Position numbers and translations under genes: made by a program. A DNA stretch of 7,855 bases from the NCBI GenBank assembly GCA_014379305.1, contig JACMMB010000351.1, forward strand, positions 1 through 7,855, written 5' to 3'. Numbering within the stretch: the stretch's first letter is position 1; every line of letters begins with the position of its first letter. Shown piece after piece: positions 1 to 5,566 of the stretch. The DNA comes from Akkermansiaceae bacterium (lineage in GTDB: Bacteria; Verrucomicrobiota; Verrucomicrobiia; Verrucomicrobiales; Akkermansiaceae). The notes under the pieces are model-generated. The model searched no databases, was not told the DNA's origin, and worked only from the letters and a program-made list of their open reading frames with translations.

Positions 1-128
1 AAACCCTCAACACCCGCCGCTCCGCCATCCAGCACGCCGCCGACGCCATCTGTCCCTACACCGAGGAAATCAACCGCCCCATCCGGAAGTCATTCGAGAT
101 TCCGCAAACCCGACCGCTAGGATTCTGA
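1..128 (+). CDS. C-terminal fragment of an unrecognised protein
   Basis: The frame starting at position 3 is open from the left edge to a TGA at 126-128. It encodes the last 41 residues of a protein that begins outside the window. I chose this frame because nearly every codon ends in G or C, as in argS and the pyrophosphatase gene further right; the frame starting at position 1 reads as low-complexity Pro/Ser/Thr. The visible tail is polar and contains a CPYTEEINRP stretch; it has no membrane segment. I do not recognise the family and give no function. Its codon use marks it as host-like, so it may be the last core gene before the accessory segment. No clear terminator hairpin follows. Confidence 0.6.
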   Translation, partial: TLNTRRSAIQHAADAICPYTEEINRPIRKSFEIPQTRPLGF

Positions 129-417
129 CTCCTGCCCCGCCCACCGTGACCAATCCCCGCTGGGCGCCTATGCTACGAAGCTAGAGGTAATAAATGTTGA
201 AATGCGACACCTGACCCGAATGACTGCACTTCTAAGGGTCGAACGTCCAGGGGCTGCTCATACCCGGATACAACAGGAGCGCAGCCCATACCGTGGGAAT
301 AGCTTGGCTGCCAGTAGCGCAGGTGTTCACAGGATCGCTTGGAGAATTCCTAGGTTCCTTGATTTTGTAAAATGATTCGATCTCGACAATTATTTCAGGA
401 AGGTTAAGCTCTTTGGA
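129..417. other. Non-coding gap upstream of the DUF5131 gene
   Basis: I see no believable gene here; the minus-strand open frame across 232-453 has unconvincing composition and no family resemblance. The gap contains a bulged hairpin, GGGCTGCTC (251-259) with GAGCGCAGCCC (277-287). A competing pairing is GCAGCC (281-286) with GGCTGC (306-311). A segment near 194-222 resembles, from memory only, a dispersed intergenic repeat ending in CCTGACCC. No well-spaced -35/-10 pair is evident before the 418 start. TTGATT at 359-364 is followed by AT-rich sequence, but no good -10 lies at 16-18 bp spacing. Confidence 0.4.
397..403 (+). promoter_or_regulatory. Candidate Shine-Dalgarno for the DUF5131 gene
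   Basis: AGGAAGG lies 14 nt before the GTG at 418, which is somewhat far. It supports that GTG, the only conventional start codon between the in-frame TGA at 373-375 and the conserved N-terminal motif. It contrasts with ptsN, argS and the pyrophosphatase gene, none of which has such a purine-rich site. Confidence 0.4.
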
Positions 418-1257
418 GTGGCTAAGAATTCTTCCATCGAATGGACTCATCACACTTTCAATCCATGGTGGGGGTGTTCAAAGGTTTCACCCGCCTGCAA
501 CCATTGTTACGCTGAGACTTGGGCTAAAAGGGTTGGAAAAAAAGTTTGGGGGCAGGACGCCCCCAGAAGATTTTTCACCGACAATCATTGGGCCGAACCT
601 CTCAAATGGAATGTTGAAGCAGAACGTGTCGGAGAACGTCGCCGCGTTTTCTGCGCTTCCATGTCGGACGTTTTCGAAAGGCGTGCGGAGCTAAATCCAT
701 GGCGGGAACGGCTATGGGATTTGATCGAAGCCACACCGCATCTCGCTTGGTTACTACTCACCAAGCGACCCCAGAACATCGCGAAGATGGCAAGATGGGA
801 CTCTGTTTGGCCTGATAATGTATGGCTTGGAACAACCGTTGAGAACCAGAAATATGCCAAGTTAAGGCTTCCACATTTACTCAAGCACAAGGCATCCGTT
901 AGATTTTTGAGCTGCGAACCCCTACTTGGAGAGGTTGACCTTACACCCTGGATTAAAGCCGCGCCACGCCAAGGCCTTCACGGTATAGATTGGGTAATTG
1001 CAGGTGGCGAAAGCGGACCCGGGGCACGCCCGATGTTGCCGCAATGGGCTAGGGTTCTGCGCGATCAAGCCAAAAAATCGGGAGTGGCTTTCCACTTTAA
1101 ACAATGGGGTCATTGGGTACCGGAGGAAATAGTCACTGATGAGCAAAAAAAGTCGGTTCTTGATATTGATGGCATACGGCTCGTGGGCATGGGCAAGAAA
1201 GATGCGGGTCGCGAATTGGATGGTGACATATGGAACGGGTTACCTCTAGTTTCCTAG
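418..1257 (+). CDS. DUF5131 / phage Gp37-Gp68 family protein (three-Cys-motif protein)
   Basis: This 279-residue protein starts at GTG. Its N-terminus carries the family hallmark WWGCSKVSPACNHCYAE, with Cys20, Cys27 and Cys30 spaced C-x6-C-x2-C. This resembles a radical-SAM cluster site but has a longer first gap. Other family blocks are visible in order: a LLLTKRPQN segment near 116-124, NVWLGTTVEN near 134, FLSCEPLLGEVDL near 163, WVIAGGESGPGARPM near 192 and a late FHFKQWG near 225. Length is complete for the family. The protein is probably cytosolic; I see no signal or membrane segment. Iron-sulfur binding is inferred from the cysteines only, and no reaction is established to my knowledge. 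It overlaps the downstream tcmP by 28 bp, the arrangement expected of a translationally coupled pair. Third codon positions are richer in A/T than in argS, consistent with horizontal acquisition. Confidence 0.92.
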   Translation: MAKNSSIEWTHHTFNPWWGCSKVSPACNHCYAETWAKRVGKKVWGQDAPRRFFTDNHWAEPLKWNVEAERVGERRRVFCASMSDVFERRAELNPWRERLWDLIEATPHLAWLLLTKRPQNIAKMARWDSVWPDNVWLGTTVENQKYAKLRLPHLLKHKASVRFLSCEPLLGEVDLTPWIKAAPRQGLHGIDWVIAGGESGPGARPMLPQWARVLRDQAKKSGVAFHFKQWGHWVPEEIVTDEQKKSVLDIDGIRLVGMGKKDAGRELDGDIWNGLPLVS

Positions 1258-2261
1258 GAATGCAGGACTTAGAGCTTTCATCGCAGTACGATGACGAGTT
1301 CCTCATCAATTTGGATGAGATTCCCTGCAAGGAGATTGAGGAAAAATTTCAAATGCTTCCGGGCGCGATATGGACGCACAGAAAAGCATTGCTGATTCGA
1401 ACGTATCTTCAGCTTTTCGTAAAAATAACTCGCCGTGGCACATACATTGATGCGTTCGCAGGCCCACAGGATGGACGTGAGGATTCAGGAACATGGGCGG
1501 CTAGGAGTGTTTGGGAAGGGAACCCAGGGAAAGGTTACAAGCGAATCGATCGCTTTGAACTCTTCGAATGGGATCGGAGATCTGCTGGAGCCTTGCGTAA
1601 GATGATCGACGCCACGAAAAGCGATGGGAGAAAGCGTGTCATCCGTGAAGGCGACTGCAACATAAAGCTACCTGATCGATTGCGCGAAAGCCCGGTGAAA
1701 GGTCCAGCGTTCTGTTTACTGGATCAAAGGACAGATGAATGCAACTGGGACACGGTAAAATTTGTTTCAGAGCACAAGAACGATCCCAATAAAGTAGAAA
1801 TATTCTACTTTCTGATGGCGGGGTGGTATGATCGTTATCTTGCAGCCCTTGGTGACGTAGGGAAAACGGATCGCCTGAAAAAGTGGTGGGGTAATGCAGA
1901 CATCTCCATCTTGGAGAAGGCAACGCCAAGTCGCGCATCTGAATTATTTGTGAGCAGATTCAAGAATGAGCTAGGTTACAAGCATGTGATGCCATTTCCG
2001 ATTTACGACAACTATGTACCGAGTGAAAAAGGTAACGTGAAATTCTACATGATACACGCGACGGACAATGATGACGCGCCCGGCCTGATGCGAAGAGCTT
2101 ACAAACTGCTGGCTCTTGGTTATGATCCCAACATCCATCAGGAAACGATGCCGTTTATAGACTCATTGCCATTTGCGGATCTAACACAGGTGGAAGCCTG
2201 GGACAGATTCATCACCGCCGAGGAGAGAAAAATCCGCACGCGTAAGAAGCGTAGAAAATAA
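1230..2261 (+). CDS. tcmP: Three-Cys-motif partner protein TcmP
   Basis: This 343-residue protein belongs to the family that regularly sits beside DUF5131 proteins. Visible family blocks are THRKALLIRTYLQLF (about 49-63), GTYIDAFAGPQDG (70-82), RIDRFELFEWD (105-115), FCLLDQRTDECNW (161-173), EIFYFLMAGW (190-199) and a late HATDNDDAPGLM region (276-287). The DAFAGP block and the acidic end of the RFELFEWD strand resemble a Rossmann methyltransferase SAM-binding core, so a methyltransferase-like fold is inferred; activity is unproven. In the block where relatives as I recall them have LDPxG, this protein reads LDQRT. The C-terminus is strongly basic (RKIRTRKKRRK), suggesting nucleic-acid contact. 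I used the ATG at 1230, inside the upstream gene, because purine-rich GGATGGTGA (1218-1226) precedes it. An ATG at 1260 (residue 11) is possible but has no spaced ribosome site. Confidence 0.85.
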   Translation: MERVTSSFLGMQDLELSSQYDDEFLINLDEIPCKEIEEKFQMLPGAIWTHRKALLIRTYLQLFVKITRRGTYIDAFAGPQDGREDSGTWAARSVWEGNPGKGYKRIDRFELFEWDRRSAGALRKMIDATKSDGRKRVIREGDCNIKLPDRLRESPVKGPAFCLLDQRTDECNWDTVKFVSEHKNDPNKVEIFYFLMAGWYDRYLAALGDVGKTDRLKKWWGNADISILEKATPSRASELFVSRFKNELGYKHVMPFPIYDNYVPSEKGNVKFYMIHATDNDDAPGLMRRAYKLLALGYDPNIHQETMPFIDSLPFADLTQVEAWDRFITAEERKIRTRKKRRK

Positions 2262-2333
2262 TCCATATTTACCATTTAGGTTAGGTGCTTCATTTTAACA
2301 TTTTTCCTCCATGGATAGGGGCAAGCAACTTGT

Positions 2334-2630
2334 TCAGGGGCAGAGCGGGCGGATCTGCGAAAGGGCGTCACCCTGTTCCTCACGAGCGGCGGCGAGGTCG
2401 TGCATGTGCTGGAGGTTGAGCCAGTATTCGGGAGGTGTGCTGAAGTATTTGCCGAGCTTCAGTGCGGTGGTGGCGGTGATTCCCTGGCGGCCTTTGATGA
2501 TCGCAGTGACGCGGCTGTGCGGGATGCCCAAGTCCTGCCCTAGCCGGTATTGGGTGATCCCGTAGTCTTGGAGCGCTTCCTTGAGCGTCTCGCCGGGATG
2601 CGGATTGCGGAGTGGTGCTGCGGTTTTCAT
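2334..2630 (-). CDS. higA: HigA-family antitoxin (XRE helix-turn-helix)
   Basis: This 98-residue antidote protein is expected to bind and neutralise HigB and to repress its own operon. The N-terminal HPGETLKEAL (residues 11-20) is the typical HigA/VapI opening. It is followed by a helix-turn-helix at about 25-46 (ITQYRLGQDLGIPHSRVTAI) and the family tail PPEYWLNLQHMHDLAAA (66-82). Its ATG lies 4 nt after the toxin gene's stop codon, so the two genes are co-transcribed with the toxin first, the usual higBA order. No Shine-Dalgarno is visible before the ATG, so translational coupling to higB is likely. The protein looks complete and intact. It converges on tcmP across a 72-bp AT-rich gap (2262-2333) in which I see no strong terminator. 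Confidence 0.93.
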   Translation of the reverse strand: MKTAAPLRNPHPGETLKEALQDYGITQYRLGQDLGIPHSRVTAIIKGRQGITATTALKLGKYFSTPPEYWLNLQHMHDLAAAREEQGDALSQIRPLCP

Positions 2631-2634
2631 GGTA

Positions 2635-2916
2635 TCAGTGGTAATCCTCGATTTTGACTTCCTCCGGACCCTGCGGCCCCCATTGGAAGGTAATGCGCCA
2701 TTGGTCGTTGATGCGGATGGCGTGTTTGTCTTTTCGGTCGCCTAGGAGAGCGTGCAGGCGGTTGGACGGAGGAAAGCGGAGTGTTTCGAGGGTAGGGGCG
2801 GCGGCAAGTTCGCGTAGCTTCCTCAAGGCGCGATCCTGAATCTCCGGCGGCAGCTTTCGCGACCGCTGACGGTTCCAGATTTTCTCGGTTTCCTTGTCAG
2901 AGAAGCTCTGAATCAC
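2635..2916 (-). CDS. higB: HigB-family toxin (RelE/ParE superfamily mRNA interferase)
   Basis: A toxin of the RelE fold; characterised HigB proteins cleave mRNA on the ribosome. The sequence shows the family pattern: IQSFSDKETEKIWN at the start, RSRKLPPEIQDRALRKL helices, GDRKDKHAIRINDQWRITF in the core and a C-terminal IEDYH. In the 93-residue form the probable catalytic or RNA-contact residues are Arg68, Arg74, Tyr92 and His93, all present, so the toxin appears active. I chose the GTG at 2916-2914 because relatives begin at the equivalent of V-I-Q-S-F. A GTG at 2931-2929 would add five residues (98 in all) and cannot be excluded. Neither start has a Shine-Dalgarno. Four nucleotides separate it from higA. 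Its presence next to DUF5131-tcmP suggests it helps stabilise the accessory segment. Confidence 0.92.
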   Translation of the reverse strand: MIQSFSDKETEKIWNRQRSRKLPPEIQDRALRKLRELAAAPTLETLRFPPSNRLHALLGDRKDKHAIRINDQWRITFQWGPQGPEEVKIEDYH

Positions 2917-2918
2917 GT

Positions 2919-2950
2919 TGAAATCTGGCACTATTTCAGAGTTTCGTCAA
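2919..2950 (-). promoter_or_regulatory. Candidate higBA promoter and HigA operator
   Basis: On the minus strand TTGACG (2950-2945) could serve as a -35 box, with a weak CAGATT (2927-2922) 17 bp downstream as -10. Overlapping this is a perfect 6-bp inverted repeat, TGAAAT (2919-2924) and ATTTCA (2933-2938), with an 8-bp spacer. This is the kind of dyad a HigA dimer binds to repress its own operon. Transcription would begin close to the GTG at 2916, which would make the toxin mRNA nearly leaderless. The -10 matches only half of the consensus, so this is tentative. Confidence 0.3.
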
Positions 2951-3020
2951 TAGGGGAATTCCATTCTTCGACACAGGGTTCCTACACTAGGGAGACACCA
3001 GCGGATGATGGGAGCCATGA

Positions 3021-3160
3021 ACCACGGATTTCACGGAATATCACGGATAAGATGGCTTGGATCGCAATTCCTTCTCTGATTTTCACGACATGGTTTCCAA
3101 GACTGGCGAAATTCAGCCCATTCAAGATCTTCATCCGTGAAAATCCGTTCCATCCGTGGT
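3021..3160. repeat. Imperfect inverted repeat with CACGGA triplet arms
   Basis: The left arm (3021-3048) begins ACCACGGAT. The right arm (3133-3160) is its reverse complement at 23 of 28 positions, and 84 bp separate them. Each arm holds three CACGGA-type units spaced 9-10 bp apart: 3023, 3032 and 3042 on the left, and TCCGTG, TCCGTT and TCCGTG at 3134, 3144 and 3153 on the right. The interior adds nested pairings: CTTGGA (3056-3061) with TCCAAG (3096-3101), and GATTTTCACG (3078-3087) with CGTGAAAATC (3136-3145). It could fold into a large cruciform or RNA hairpin. It looks like a dispersed non-autonomous repeat element, but copy number cannot be seen from one window. It sits at the junction of the accessory segment and the ptsN-argS operon. 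The flanking bases, 2951-3020 and 3161-3219, show nothing recognisable. Confidence 0.75.
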
Positions 3161-3219
3161 CCGAAATCTTTTCTCCCCACTGGTGCAGGAACCCTGGTAG
3201 GGTCAGCTTGTAAATCTTC

Positions 3220-3246
3220 TTGCCAAATCAGGGGGGCATCTCTAAT
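3220..3246 (+). promoter_or_regulatory. Weak candidate promoter for the ptsN-argS-pyrophosphatase operon
   Basis: TTGCCA (3220-3225) matches five of six -35 consensus bases and TCTAAT (3241-3246) five of six -10 bases. The 15-bp spacer is short and is filled with a run of six G. Transcription would start near 3253 and leave a leader of about 44 nt before the ATG at 3297. It is the best pair I found upstream of the operon, but it is not strong evidence. Confidence 0.25.
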
Positions 3247-3296
3247 CAACTCACCCTTCCCGACAGCAGCGCCGCGAACTGTCCGCCTACCACTAT

Positions 3297-3788
3297 ATGA
3301 AGTTAGCCAAATTGCTGGACCTCGACCGCATCCTTCTGGAGGTGAAGGCAACCGAGCATTGGCCGGTGATCGAGGAGCTGGTGGATTTCCTTGCGGAAAA
3401 AGGCGATATCCCGAAAGTCTGCCGCCAGGATATTCTTGCCGCCCTGAAGGAGCGCGAGGCGCAGATCAGCACCGGTATCGGCTCCGGGCTGGCCATCCCG
3501 CATACGTTTTCGGATACCATGCAGGAAGTCGTCGCCGTGTTCGGCCGCTCCAAGGCGGGCATCGACTTCGGCGCGCTCGACAAGGCACCGGCCCATTTCA
3601 TCATCCTCTTCATCGTCCCCCGCAAGGACTACCATCTCCATCTGCAAACCCTCTCCGCGATTGCGAAAATGTTCACCAACGGCGAAGTCCGCCGCAAGCT
3701 TGCCGCCGCCGTAACCCGTGAGGAAATTGTGGACATCCTCGATCCAAAACCCTTGCGCTTCAGCGCGGGAAACGCTGAGTCTTGCTGA
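3297..3788 (+). CDS. ptsN: PTS EIIA domain protein of the PtsN / fructose class
   Basis: This 163-residue single-domain protein is of the EIIA type 2 family (mannitol/fructose/nitrogen-PTS). These accept phosphate on a histidine from HPr or NPr. The active-site signature GIGSGLAIPHT places the phosphorylated residue at His69. The second conserved histidine is in the DYHLHLQTLSAIAKMF segment, probably His115. The N-terminal MKLAKLLDLDRILLEVKA is a normal opening for the family and fixes the ATG, although no Shine-Dalgarno precedes it. No EIIB, EIIC, HPr or enzyme I is in the window. A regulatory (nitrogen-type) role is therefore more likely than sugar transport, though the partner proteins are unknown. 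It begins the apparent operon, with argS following 14 nt after its stop codon. The last 15 or so residues are poorly conserved. Confidence 0.85.
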   Translation: MKLAKLLDLDRILLEVKATEHWPVIEELVDFLAEKGDIPKVCRQDILAALKEREAQISTGIGSGLAIPHTFSDTMQEVVAVFGRSKAGIDFGALDKAPAHFIILFIVPRKDYHLHLQTLSAIAKMFTNGEVRRKLAAAVTREEIVDILDPKPLRFSAGNAESC

Positions 3789-3799
3789 AGCCGCGCTTC
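3787..3799 (+). promoter_or_regulatory. Small hairpin in the ptsN-argS gap
   Basis: GAAGC (3787-3791) and GCTTC (3795-3799) form a perfect 5-bp stem with a CGC loop. It begins inside the ptsN stop codon and ends 3 nt before the argS ATG at 3803. It occupies the place where a ribosome binding site would normally lie. Without a U-tract it is not a terminator; an effect on argS translation or coupling is conjecture. Confidence 0.35.
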
Positions 3800-3802
3800 C
3801 CC

Positions 3803-5548
3803 ATGACCCTCTTACAGAATCTTGAACACCGCCTCGCCGCCGCCATAGAAGCCGCCGTGGGAGAAGCGATTCCGCCCAACATCGCCCCTTCCGCCGATCT
3901 GCGTTTCGGCGATTATCAGAGTAACTCGGCGATGGTTCTGGCGAAAAGCCGCAAGACCAACCCCCGCGTCCTGGCCGGACAAATCATAGCCGGGCTCGAC
4001 CTTGGGGATCTGGCTACGGCCAAAATCGACGGCCCGGGGTTCATTAATTTCACGATCCTGCGTGAAGCCTATGCCGCCCACGCCGAGGCTATTCTCAAAG
4101 ACCCGCGCCTCGGCGCTCCCGAGCCCGGCAAAGGCAAATGCATCGTCATTGATTTTTCGGCCCCGAACGTCGCCAAGCCGATGCATGTCGGCCACATCCG
4201 TTCGACCATACTCGGAGATTCACTCTGCCGTATCGCCCGCTTTCTCGGTTACGAGGTCATTGCCGACAACCACATCGGTGATTGGGGCACCCAGTTCGGA
4301 ATGATTCTCCACGGCTGGAAATCACTGCTGGACCCCAATGCTCTTGCAGCCGACCCGATCACCGAACTCGTCCGGATTTATCGCGATGTCAATGCCGCCG
4401 CCAAGTCCGACCCGGCGGTTCTCGAGACGTGTAAAAGCGAGCTGGTAAAACTCCAGTCCGGCGATGCCGGGAACCTCGCCATCTGGCGGCAGTGCATCGA
4501 CGTTTCAAAAGCCGGCCTGGAGAAAATTTACGCCCGCCTTGACGTGAAATTCGATCACTGGCTTGGTGAAAGCTTCTATAACAGCATGCTCCCGGGCCTG
4601 GTGGATGAATTTCTGGAATCCGGTCTGGCGCGCGAAAGCAATGGCGCGATCTGCATTTTTTCCGACGAAACGAAAGCCCCGGAGCAGGACCCGTTCAAAG
4701 TGCATAAGGAGGATGGCTGGACCGACAACCCCGCGATCATTCGCAAAGCCGATGGCGGCTTCCTTTACGCCACCACTGACCTCGCCACCATTCAATACCG
4801 CATCGATCAATGGCACGCGGACCAGATCTGGTATGTCGTCGGCGTCCCGCAGCAACTTCATTTCCGCCAAATATTCGAGTCCGCCAGGCGTTGGGGAAAA
4901 ACCACCGAATTCGTCCACATCGCCTTTGGCTCCATCCTCGGGGAAGATCGCAAACTGATGAAAACCCGCTCCGGCGAAAACGTCGGCCTCACCGATGTGC
5001 TCGAAGAAGCCGTCGAGCGCGCGGCGGCCGCGATTGCCGAAAAGAATCCGGAGCTCGGCGCTGAGGAAGCCGCCGCGATTGCGGAAATCGTCGGCATCGG
5101 CGCGGTAAAATTCGCCGAGCTTTCCCAGAACCGCCTGACCGATTACGTGTTCGCCTGGGATAGGATGCTCTCGCTGCAAGGCGATACCGCTCCATACCTG
5201 CAATATTCCCACGTCCGCATCCGCTCGATTTTCCGCAAGCTAGATCATGCCTTCGATGCCGCGGCGGCCAAAATCATCCTGGAGAAAGAGGAGGAAATCC
5301 ATCTTGCCCGGCTGCTTGCCCGTTTTGGCGAGGTGCTGCCTCTGGTGCTTGAGGATTTCCGCCCGAATCTCCTGGCAAACTACCTTCTGGAGCTTGCCCG
5401 CGCGTTCCATTCCTTTTTCGAGGCCTGCCAGGTATTGAAATCCGAGGCAGCCACCAAATCCAGCCGCCTTGCTCTCTGCGAGCTGACCTCCCGCGTCCTC
5501 GCAAAAGGATTGGGCATGTTAGGGATTCGTTGCCCTGAGCGTATGTAA
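3803..5548 (+). CDS. argS: Arginyl-tRNA synthetase
   Basis: A class I aminoacyl-tRNA synthetase that charges tRNA-Arg with arginine, using ATP and releasing AMP and PPi in the cytoplasm. From the ATG at 3803 it has 581 residues, normal for the family. The N-terminal additional domain (about 1-110) contains the FGDYQSNSAM segment. The catalytic core opens with FSAPNVAKPMHVGHIRST, the HIGH-type motif being HVGH at 128-131, followed by DNHIGDWGTQFG. The second signature reads EDRKLMKTRSG (lysine-rich loop about 384-391), the KTRSG variant of KMSKS. The anticodon-binding DALR domain ends in GLGMLGIRCPERM, the classic ArgRS terminus. An in-frame TTG at 3782 would overlap ptsN, but family alignment favours the ATG. 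There is no Shine-Dalgarno; the ATG follows CTTCCCC. It is intact, with host-like codon use. Confidence 0.97.
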   Translation: MTLLQNLEHRLAAAIEAAVGEAIPPNIAPSADLRFGDYQSNSAMVLAKSRKTNPRVLAGQIIAGLDLGDLATAKIDGPGFINFTILREAYAAHAEAILKDPRLGAPEPGKGKCIVIDFSAPNVAKPMHVGHIRSTILGDSLCRIARFLGYEVIADNHIGDWGTQFGMILHGWKSLLDPNALAADPITELVRIYRDVNAAAKSDPAVLETCKSELVKLQSGDAGNLAIWRQCIDVSKAGLEKIYARLDVKFDHWLGESFYNSMLPGLVDEFLESGLARESNGAICIFSDETKAPEQDPFKVHKEDGWTDNPAIIRKADGGFLYATTDLATIQYRIDQWHADQIWYVVGVPQQLHFRQIFESARRWGKTTEFVHIAFGSILGEDRKLMKTRSGENVGLTDVLEEAVERAAAAIAEKNPELGAEEAAAIAEIVGIGAVKFAELSQNRLTDYVFAWDRMLSLQGDTAPYLQYSHVRIRSIFRKLDHAFDAAAAKIILEKEEEIHLARLLARFGEVLPLVLEDFRPNLLANYLLELARAFHSFFEACQVLKSEAATKSSRLALCELTSRVLAKGLGMLGIRCPERM

Positions 5549-5566
5549 TCTGATACAGTCCTCCCC

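Noticed and set aside
341..350. GGAGAATTCC as a flanking repeat with GGGGAATTCC in the right gap (about 2953-2962)
   Set aside because: Only 10 bp around a common EcoRI-like palindrome with one mismatch; chance is enough to explain it.
129..417. tRNA gene or attachment site
   Set aside because: No cloverleaf-compatible arms or TTC-containing T-loop, and no direct repeat of useful length on the other side of the island.
232..453. Minus-strand open frame in the left gap
   Set aside because: It overlaps the DUF5131 start and has no convincing composition or motif.
2262..2333. Bidirectional terminator between tcmP and higA
   Set aside because: There are T-runs and a TCCATGGA palindrome, but no stable GC stem followed by a U-tract on either strand.
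3023..3158. CACGGA repeats as a CRISPR array
   Set aside because: The units are 6-7 bp at 9-10 bp spacing and inverted between arms; there are no repeat-spacer units of CRISPR size and no cas genes.
3031..3351. Minus-strand open frame through the inverted repeat
   Set aside because: It reads through the repeat and the start of ptsN, with no family motif and unnatural composition.
3137..3721. Plus-strand open frame overlapping ptsN in another phase
   Set aside because: It is an out-of-frame reading of ptsN, rich in Arg, Pro and Gly; the ptsN frame carries the EIIA signature.
3782..3802. TTG at 3782 as the argS start
   Set aside because: It would overlap ptsN and add seven atypical residues; the ATG at 3803 matches the usual ArgRS N-terminus.
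4505..5212. Long minus-strand open frame inside argS
   Set aside because: It lies fully antisense to an unmistakable argS. Such shadows are common opposite GC-rich genes, and its translation resembles no family.
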